Assembly (NCBI GenBank): GCA_029961005.1
Contig: JASBVW010000017.1
Location: forward strand, 1-11,703
Direction of reading: 5' to 3'
DNA length: 11,703 bases
Source: Bacillota bacterium
GTDB taxonomy: Bacteria > Bacillota > UBA5301 > JASBVW01
Shown here: positions 6,402 through 11,703 of the stretch, piece after piece
Position numbering within the stretch: the first letter of the stretch is position 1
Layout: the number at the start of each line of letters is the position of its first letter
The notes under the pieces: generated by a model
What the model was told of the DNA's origin: nothing
Seen by the model: the letters and a program-made list of their open reading frames with translations, nothing else
The model's database searches: none
Translations under genes and position numbers: made by a program

Positions 6402-6432
6402 GGGAACCCACTGTACAGTGGGTCCCCTTTTT
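6402..6432 (+). terminator. Terminator-like palindromic hairpin just upstream of atpH
   Basis: A perfect 18-base palindrome (6406-6423, core CTGTACAG) is flanked by GGG (6402-6404) and CCC (6425-6427), which extend the stem past one mismatch. It is followed by TTTTT (6428-6432). This has the form of an intrinsic terminator for the YqgF-like gene. It ends only 21 bases before the atpH start codon, leaving no room for a promoter between them. It could therefore act as an attenuator or a 5' stabilising hairpin, or as a double-stranded operator, since it is fully symmetric. I found no convincing promoter just before it. Confidence 0.55.
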
Positions 6433-6453
6433 ATAGCGGGGGAGGTTGCGGGG

Positions 6454-7005
6454 ATGCTGATCAAGCCCATAGCCAGGCGCTACGCCCGGGCCCTGTGCGA
6501 GGTAGCCGCGGCGGCCGGGTGCCTGGACGAGTGGGGGCAGGAGCTGCGGCGGGTGGCGGAGGACGTGGGGGCTGATCTCCGGCTCCGGGAGCTGCTCTTC
6601 AATCCTGCCGTGCCGGCCCGGGAGAAGAAGGCCAGGTTGAGGGAGCGCTTTGCGGGTCAAGTGGCGGAGCCGGTCCTCAACCTGTTGCAGGTCCTGGTGG
6701 ACAAGAACCGCCAGCGCCTCCTGCCGGACGTGGCCGAGGCGTATGAGGAGGAGGCTGATCGCCGCCGAGGCGTGGTGCGGGCGGATGTCCGGGCCGTGCG
6801 CCCCTTGCCGGAGAAGGAGCTGGAGCGCCTTACTGCCGCCTTGGAGCGGCTGGTGGGGAAGAAGGTCCGGGTGCGCTTCACTGCCGATCCTGCCCTTTTG
6901 GGGGGCGTGTACGTCCGGGTGGAGGATCTGGTCTACGACGGCAGTCTGGCCGGCCAGCTGGCTCGCCTGGAGGAGAGGCTGCGCCGGTCCCAGCGGGCCG
7001 GGTGA
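6454..7005 (+). CDS. atpH: F1F0 ATP synthase subunit delta
   Basis: A 183-residue protein, the usual delta length. Delta sits on top of the F1 head and joins it to the b-subunit peripheral stalk. The N-terminal helical domain begins with the typical IARRYARALCEVA, continues through LRELLFNPAVPAREKKARL, and the C-terminal part includes VVRADVRAVRPLPEKELERL and the conserved DPALLGGVYVRVEDLVYDGSLAGQLARL segment. The ATG is preceded by GGGGGAGG with an eight-base gap. It is the first gene of the cluster here: atpF, atpE, atpB and atpI, which usually precede it, are absent, and a terminator-like hairpin stands directly upstream. There is no sign of a b-delta fusion. atpA follows after 41 bases. 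Confidence 0.94.
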   Translation: MLIKPIARRYARALCEVAAAAGCLDEWGQELRRVAEDVGADLRLRELLFNPAVPAREKKARLRERFAGQVAEPVLNLLQVLVDKNRQRLLPDVAEAYEEEADRRRGVVRADVRAVRPLPEKELERLTAALERLVGKKVRVRFTADPALLGGVYVRVEDLVYDGSLAGQLARLEERLRRSQRAG

Positions 7006-7046
7006 GCGAGTAAAAATTCTGGGAGATTTGGGGTGAAGTGAGAGCA

Positions 7047-8591
7047 ATGAGCATCAGGCCGGAAGAGGTAAGCGCGGTCATCAAGCAGCAGATCGAAAGG
7101 TACGATACCAGAGTGGAGGCCGAAGAAGTCGGCTCGGTGATCATGGTCGGCGATGGCGTGGCCAGGCTGTACGGCTTGCGCAATTGCATGGCGGGCGAAC
7201 TCCTGGAGTTTCCGGGCGGGGTCATGGGCATGGCCCTCAACCTGGAAGAGGACAGCGTGGCAGCCGTGATCCTGGGGTCGGATGTGGGGATCAAGGAAGG
7301 AGACCTGGTCAAGCGGACGGGCCGCATCGTGGAGGTGCCGGTGGGTGAGGCGCTGCTGGGCCGGGTGGTCAACCCCCTGGGCCAGCCCCTGGACGGGAAG
7401 GGCCCCATCCAAGCCCAAGAGTACCGGCCGGTGGAATCCCCCGCCCCAGGGGTGGTGGACCGCCAGCCGGTGAAAGAGCCGCTGCAGACGGGTATCAAGG
7501 CCATCGATTCCATGATCCCCATCGGCCGCGGGCAGCGCGAGTTGATCATCGGCGACCGGCAGACCGGTAAGACTGCCATTGCCATAGACACCATCCTCAA
7601 CCAGAAGGGCGGCGACGTGATCTGCATCTACGTGGCCATCGGGCAAAAGAACTCCACCGTGGCGCGCATCGTCAAGACCCTGGAGGACTTTGGGGTCATG
7701 GATTACTGCATCGTGGTGGCGGCCACCGCCAGCGAGCCGGCGCCCTTGCAGTACCTGGCGCCTTACGCCGGGTGCGCCATGGGCGAGTACTTCATGTACC
7801 GGGGGCGCCACGCCCTGGTGATCTACGACGACCTCTCCAAGCATGCCGTGGCCTACCGGGCCATGTCCCTGCTCCTGCGGCGTCCTCCCGGTCGCGAGGC
7901 CTACCCCGGCGACATCTTCTACCTGCATTCGCGGCTCCTGGAGAGGGCGGCTAAACTCAGCAACGAGATGGGCGGCGGTTCGCTGACAGCCCTGCCCATC
8001 ATCGAAACCCAGGCCGGGGACGTCTCGGCCTACATCCCCACCAACGTCATCTCCATCACGGACGGTCAGATCTATCTGGAGCCGGATCTCTTCTTTGCCG
8101 GTATTCGGCCGGCCATCAACGTGGGGCTCTCGGTCTCCCGCGTCGGCGGCAGCGCTCAGATCCGGGCCATGAAGCAAGTAGCGGGCCGTTTGCGCCTGGA
8201 CCTGGCTCAGTACCGCGAGCTGGCGGCTTTTGCCCAGTTCGGCTCGGAGCTGGACAAGGCCACGCAGGCCCGGCTGGCCCGGGGCGAGAGGATCACGGAG
8301 ATCCTCAAGCAGCCCCAGTACGCTCCCATGCCCGTGGAGGAGCAGGTCGTCTCCATCTTTGCGGCGGTCAACGGGTTTCTGGACGACCTGGCGGTGGAGG
8401 AGGTGCAGCGCTTCGACGAGGAGTTCCGGGCCTGGCTGAAGCGCAACCGGGCGGAGATCCTCCACGAGATCCGCACCAGCAAGTGTTTGACCGACGAAAC
8501 GGTGGAGGCGCTGAAGGAGGCGCTCAAGACCTTCAAGGAGCATTACCGGTTGGGTCAGGAGGAGAAAGGCGCTGAGGCGGCTTCGGCTTAA
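7047..8591 (+). CDS. atpA: F1F0 ATP synthase subunit alpha
   Basis: A 514-residue protein that forms the F1 hexamer with beta; its nucleotide sites are regulatory and it supplies the arginine finger to beta. The order is beta-barrel domain (about 1-95), nucleotide-binding domain with P-loop GDRQTGKT at 169-176, and C-terminal helical domain. VIYDDLSKHAVAYR, LLLRRPPGREAYPGD and GLSVSRVGGSAQ are conserved; the arginine finger is Arg-365 in SVSRVGG. The ATG at 7047 gives MSIRPEEVSAVIKQQI, the normal N-terminus, with GGGTGA about ten bases ahead. A GTG at 7038 in the same frame would add three residues but has almost no spacing from that site. The sequence is canonical, with a slightly Glu/Ala-rich tail. 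Confidence 0.97.
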   Translation: MSIRPEEVSAVIKQQIERYDTRVEAEEVGSVIMVGDGVARLYGLRNCMAGELLEFPGGVMGMALNLEEDSVAAVILGSDVGIKEGDLVKRTGRIVEVPVGEALLGRVVNPLGQPLDGKGPIQAQEYRPVESPAPGVVDRQPVKEPLQTGIKAIDSMIPIGRGQRELIIGDRQTGKTAIAIDTILNQKGGDVICIYVAIGQKNSTVARIVKTLEDFGVMDYCIVVAATASEPAPLQYLAPYAGCAMGEYFMYRGRHALVIYDDLSKHAVAYRAMSLLLRRPPGREAYPGDIFYLHSRLLERAAKLSNEMGGGSLTALPIIETQAGDVSAYIPTNVISITDGQIYLEPDLFFAGIRPAINVGLSVSRVGGSAQIRAMKQVAGRLRLDLAQYRELAAFAQFGSELDKATQARLARGERITEILKQPQYAPMPVEEQVVSIFAAVNGFLDDLAVEEVQRFDEEFRAWLKRNRAEILHEIRTSKCLTDETVEALKEALKTFKEHYRLGQEEKGAEAASA

Positions 8592-8631
8592 AGGTTGCTC
8601 CCGAGACGGCAAAGGTGCGAGGTGAGCAGAG

Positions 8632-9741
8632 TTGCAAGGAGTGCGGGAGATCAGGCGGCGCATCCGCAGCGTCAAGAATACCCAGCAGATTACCCGCGCC
8701 ATGAAGATGGTGGCGGCCGCCCGGCTGCGCAAGGCGCAGGAGCGCGTGCTGGCGGCGCGCCCGTATGCCCATCAAATGCGGGAGATGTTCGCCAACCTCC
8801 TCTCCAACACCAAAAAACTGAGCGGGGTACCTCTCTTTGAAAAAAGGGAGGTCCGGAGCACGGCGTACATCGTCATCACGGCCGACCGCGGGCTGTGCGG
8901 GGCTTACAACGCCAACATCATGCGGAAGGCCCTTTACCACGCGGAGGAGCGGGAGCGGGTCTGCCGGGAGGAGGCGGCCCGCCGGGCGGCAGCGGCCGCG
9001 CAGGAACGGGAGCCGCGCCCGATCGAACAGGTGGAGCTGGAAGAGGGTGGCCCGGTTCAGGAGAGGTACTGCCCCGAGGAAGGTTACCGGCTCTTCTTCA
9101 TCCCGGTGGGGCGCAAAGGGCGCGACTTTCTCCGCTTCCGGGGGTACGACATTCCCCTGGAGTTTGTCCCCATAGGCGACGAGCCGTCGTACCTCCTGGC
9201 CAGGGAGCTGGGGCGCGAGGTGATGGCTCGCTTTGAGGCCGGAGAGTTTGACGAGGTCTATCTGGTGTATTCGCAGTTTATCTCGGCCCTGAGCCAGCGG
9301 CCCACGGTGATGAAGCTCCTGCCCTTGGAGGCGCCGGCCTCGGAGGAGGAGCAGAAGCAGAGGGGAGGGGCGGTGGCTGCCGAAGCCGGGGAGGAAGACG
9401 AGGCGAGGGCCCTGCTGCGCAAGCAGCAGGAAGACCTGGAGGCCCGGCGTTACATCGAGTCGGAGGGCCACCGCTGGCGCCTGCCGGAGTACATCTTTGA
9501 GCCTTCGGCCCAGGTGGTGCTGGGTCAGCTCATCCCCAAGTTTATCGAGACCCTGATCTACCAGGCTATCCTGGAGGGAAAGGCCGGCGAGTTCGGGGCC
9601 CGGATGACGGCCATGGATTCGGCCACCAAGAACGCCGGAGAGATGATCGACCGGCTGACCCTCTCCTACAACCGGGCGCGCCAGGCCGGGATCACCAAGG
9701 AGATTGCGGAGATCGTGGGCGGTGCGGAGGCCCTCAAGTAA
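8632..9741 (+). CDS. atpG: F1F0 ATP synthase subunit gamma, enlarged by two insertions
   Basis: A 369-residue protein; gamma is usually about 285. It is the rotor shaft linking the F0 c-ring to the alpha/beta head. The N-terminal helix (GVREIRRRIRSVKNTQQITR, then MKMVAAARLRKAQ) and C-terminal helix (MTAMDSATKNAGEMIDRLTL, then YNRARQAGITKEIAEIVGGA) that form the shaft are normal, as is TADRGLCGAYN. The extra residues lie in the globular domain. Insertion 1 covers about residues 105-150, is Glu/Arg/Ala-rich and contains Cys-111 and Cys-147. Insertion 2 covers about 233-282, directly after the LLPL motif, is strongly charged and probably helical. The start is TTG with GAGGTGA (8619-8625) six bases ahead, giving the standard N-terminus. 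There is no frame break, so the insertions are read through as real coding sequence. Confidence 0.95.
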   Translation: MQGVREIRRRIRSVKNTQQITRAMKMVAAARLRKAQERVLAARPYAHQMREMFANLLSNTKKLSGVPLFEKREVRSTAYIVITADRGLCGAYNANIMRKALYHAEERERVCREEAARRAAAAAQEREPRPIEQVELEEGGPVQERYCPEEGYRLFFIPVGRKGRDFLRFRGYDIPLEFVPIGDEPSYLLARELGREVMARFEAGEFDEVYLVYSQFISALSQRPTVMKLLPLEAPASEEEQKQRGGAVAAEAGEEDEARALLRKQQEDLEARRYIESEGHRWRLPEYIFEPSAQVVLGQLIPKFIETLIYQAILEGKAGEFGARMTAMDSATKNAGEMIDRLTLSYNRARQAGITKEIAEIVGGAEALK

Positions 9742-9806
9742 GGGGGGCCGGGCGCTTAGCCTTTGGCGCAAGCGATGAAAAACGCGGCGGGAGGTATGAG
9801 GACAGG

Positions 9807-11249
9807 ATGAACGTAGGACGGGTGACGCAGGTCATCGGGCCGGTGGTGGACGTAGAGTTTGAGCCCGGTCACCTGCCGGCGATCTTGAATGCCGTATTGA
9901 TTACAGACGAGGGGCACACCCCTCCCCAGGGCGGCCCGAAGCGGGAGGGGCGGGGGATCCGCGTGACCGCCGAAGTAATGCACCACTTGGGCGACTACAC
10001 CGTGCGCTGCGTGGCCATGTCCTCCACGGACGGGTTGGTGCGGGGCATGAAGGCTATCGATTTGGGCGGGCCCATCACGGTGCCGGTGGGGAGGGAGACC
10101 CTGGGGCGCATGTTCAACGTCTTGGGGGAGCCCATTGATAAAAAGGGAGAGGTCAAAGCGGAGAAGCGCTATCCCATCCACCGCACTCCTCCTTCCCTGG
10201 AGGAACAGGAGACGGCTACGGAGATCCTGGAGACGGGGATCAAGGTCATCGACCTCTTGGCTCCCTACGCCAAGGGGGGCAAGGTGGGCCTCTTCGGCGG
10301 CGCCGGCGTAGGCAAGACGGTCCTGATCATGGAACTGATCCGCAACATCGCCACCGAGCACGGCGGCTTCTCCGTCTTTGCCGGGGTGGGCGAGCGGACC
10401 CGCGAGGGCAACGACCTGTGGCTAGAGATGAACGAGTCCGGGGTGATCAACAAGACCGCCCTGGTCTACGGGCAGATGAACGAGCCCCCCGGCGCCCGCA
10501 TGCGGGTGGCCTTGGCCGGCCTGGCCATGGCCGAGTACTTCCGGGATGAGGAGGGGCAGGACGTCCTGCTCTTCATCGACAACATCTTCCGCTTCATCCA
10601 GGCGGGGTCCGAGGTTTCGGCCCTCTTGGGCCGCATGCCCTCGGCGGTGGGCTACCAGCCCGTGCTGGCTACGGACGTGGGCGAGCTGCAGGAGCGCATC
10701 ACTTCCACCAAGCGGGGCTCCATCACCTCCATTCAGGCCATCTACGTGCCGGCGGACGACTACACCGACCCGGCGCCAGCCACCACCTTCGCCCACCTGG
10801 ACGCCACCACCAACCTGGAGCGCTCCATCGCGGAGCTGGGCATTTACCCGGCGGTGGACCCCCTGGCCTCCACCTCCCGCATCCTGGATCCGCGCATTGT
10901 AGGCGAGGAACACTACCAGGTGGCGCGAGGTGTGCAGGAGGTCCTGCAGCGCTACAAGGACCTGCAAGACATCATCGCCATCTTGGGCATGGATGAGCTT
11001 TCGGACGAGGACAAGATCATCGTGGGGCGGGCGCGCCGCATCCAGCGCTTCCTCTCGCAGCCTTTCTTCGTGGCGGAGGCTTTCACCGGTATGCCCGGCA
11101 AGTACGTGCCCTTGAAGGAGACGGTGCGGTCCTTTAAGGAGATCTTGGCAGGGAACTACGATCACCTGCCGGAGCAGGCCTTCTACATGGTCGGGACCAT
11201 CGAAGACGCCGTGGAGAAGGCCAGGCGCATGGAAGAAGAGGGTGCATAA
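9807..11249 (+). CDS. atpD: F1F0 ATP synthase subunit beta
   Basis: A 480-residue catalytic subunit of F1, which makes ATP from ADP and phosphate. The N-terminal barrel starts with the standard GRVTQVIGPVVDVEFEPGHL. The P-loop GGAGVGKT is at residues 164-171, followed by FAGVGERTREGNDLW, Walker B-like LLFIDNIFRF, and ALLGRMPSAVGYQPVLATDV. The C-terminal lever has DELSDED at 396-402, a common Bacillota version of the DELSEED motif that contacts gamma and epsilon. The ATG has GAGG five bases ahead (9798-9801). The gap of 65 bases after atpG holds only the ribosome site and weak structure. Nothing unusual is seen. Confidence 0.98.
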   Translation: MNVGRVTQVIGPVVDVEFEPGHLPAILNAVLITDEGHTPPQGGPKREGRGIRVTAEVMHHLGDYTVRCVAMSSTDGLVRGMKAIDLGGPITVPVGRETLGRMFNVLGEPIDKKGEVKAEKRYPIHRTPPSLEEQETATEILETGIKVIDLLAPYAKGGKVGLFGGAGVGKTVLIMELIRNIATEHGGFSVFAGVGERTREGNDLWLEMNESGVINKTALVYGQMNEPPGARMRVALAGLAMAEYFRDEEGQDVLLFIDNIFRFIQAGSEVSALLGRMPSAVGYQPVLATDVGELQERITSTKRGSITSIQAIYVPADDYTDPAPATTFAHLDATTNLERSIAELGIYPAVDPLASTSRILDPRIVGEEHYQVARGVQEVLQRYKDLQDIIAILGMDELSDEDKIIVGRARRIQRFLSQPFFVAEAFTGMPGKYVPLKETVRSFKEILAGNYDHLPEQAFYMVGTIEDAVEKARRMEEEGA

Positions 11250-11251
11250 GC

Positions 11252-11698
11252 GTGAGGAATACCTTTCACCTGGAGGTCATCACTCCCGAGCGGACGGTCT
11301 TCTCCGACGAGGTGGAGATGGTGGTGGTGCCGGCCGTGCAGGGCAACCTGGGTGTACTGCCCAACCACACCCCGCTCATGACCATGCTCCAGCCCGGGGT
11401 GGTGCGGATCCGCAAGGAGGGCGAGGAGATCCGCATGGCCGTGACGGGCGGCTTCTTCGACGCCCGGCCCGACAAGGTTACGGTCCTGGCTGACGCCGCC
11501 GAGCTGGCGGAGGAGATCGACGTGGAGCGGGCGCGGGCGGCCTACCAGCGGGCCTTGGCCCGTCTGCGCTCGGGCGACCCGGCCGTGGACGTGGCCCGGG
11601 CGCAAGCGGCCCTGGACCGGGCTGCAGCCAGGCTAAGGGCGGCGGGGCAGGAGGTGCCCGGGGTAGGGTCAGTGCAGAAGGAGGCCAACCACAAGTAG
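11252..11698 (+). CDS. atpC: F1F0 ATP synthase subunit epsilon
   Basis: A 148-residue protein binding the foot of gamma; it couples F1 to the c-ring and can inhibit ATP hydrolysis. The N-terminal beta-sandwich (about 1-85) includes FHLEVITPERTVFSDEVEMV and GNLGVLPNHTPLMTMLQPGV. A C-terminal helical hairpin (about 88-132) follows. IDVERA at residues 89-94 fits the I/L-D-x-x-R-A motif linked to ATP binding by epsilon in Bacillus. The start is GTG, two bases after the atpD stop, with GAGGGTG inside the end of atpD as its ribosome site, suggesting translational coupling. The gene is complete; the window ends five bases after its stop. The tail after residue 132 is longer than in many homologues. 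Confidence 0.95.
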   Translation: MRNTFHLEVITPERTVFSDEVEMVVVPAVQGNLGVLPNHTPLMTMLQPGVVRIRKEGEEIRMAVTGGFFDARPDKVTVLADAAELAEEIDVERARAAYQRALARLRSGDPAVDVARAQAALDRAAARLRAAGQEVPGVGSVQKEANHK

Positions 11699-11703
11699 GA
11701 CTC

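Noticed and set aside
6933..8732. Long minus-strand open frame (599 codons) opposite atpA
   Set aside because: It lies antisense to a fully conserved atpA and the start of atpG. Its His/Pro/Gly/Arg-rich composition is typical of shadow frames in GC-rich DNA.
8533..9771. Minus-strand open frame (412 codons) opposite atpG
   Set aside because: Shadow of the gamma gene; no protein-like features, and the plus-strand gamma sequence is clearly conserved.
9796..9810. Four-codon mini-ORF (ATG to TGA) overlapping the atpD start
   Set aside because: The GGGAGG before it is too close to its ATG to serve as a normal ribosome site; it looks like chance overlap in a short leader.

Overview
The window is a GC-rich, tightly packed chromosomal segment with every gene on the + strand. 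It suggests a Gram-positive-lineage bacterium (Bacillota, Clostridia-like) with a two-membrane envelope. The F1-ATPase subunits resemble Bacillota forms, starts are often GTG or TTG behind strong GGAGG-type ribosome sites, and one promoter matches the sporulation/transition sigma factor SigH almost perfectly. The first half, however, encodes parts of an outer-membrane system: Lpt lipopolysaccharide-export components, a predicted outer-membrane beta-barrel and an SLH/coiled-coil tether. The combination recalls diderm Bacillota such as Negativicutes, Halanaerobiales or Limnochordia. The exact taxon is inference.

Envelope region (1-5784). The 3' end of an OstA/LptA-LptC-type periplasmic protein is followed by lptB (ATPase), an LptF/LptG-family permease gene carrying one in-frame TAA, and a DUF3084 membrane/coiled-coil protein. 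These four are close together and probably form one transcription unit. After a 218-base gap with overlapping inverted repeats comes a secreted protein that looks like an outer-membrane beta-barrel. A second gap of 234 bases holds a SigH-type promoter in front of a 203-residue protein made of signal peptide, SLH domain, heptad coiled coil and C-terminal hydrophobic helix. Its architecture resembles a very short Omp-alpha-type tether linking cell wall to outer membrane. A strong intrinsic terminator (5803-5836) closes this region.

Middle (5871-6432). A YqgF/RuvX-like RNase H-fold gene is followed by a perfect 18-base palindrome with a T tract, a terminator-like hairpin ending only 21 bases before the next start codon.

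ATP synthase region (6454-11698). atpH, atpA, atpG, atpD and atpC encode delta plus the complete F1 head and central stalk, in the usual order. The membrane genes atpI, atpB, atpE and atpF, normally just upstream, are absent, so the F0 genes must lie elsewhere. The gamma subunit is about 80 residues longer than usual because of two charged insertions. One lies at the site of the regulatory insertion of chloroplast and cyanobacterial gamma; the other carries two cysteines.

The points most worth a second look are the enlarged gamma subunit with the detached F0 genes, the miniature SLH tether under an apparent SigH promoter, the unassigned beta-barrel beside the Lpt genes, and the single stop codon inside the Lpt permease.
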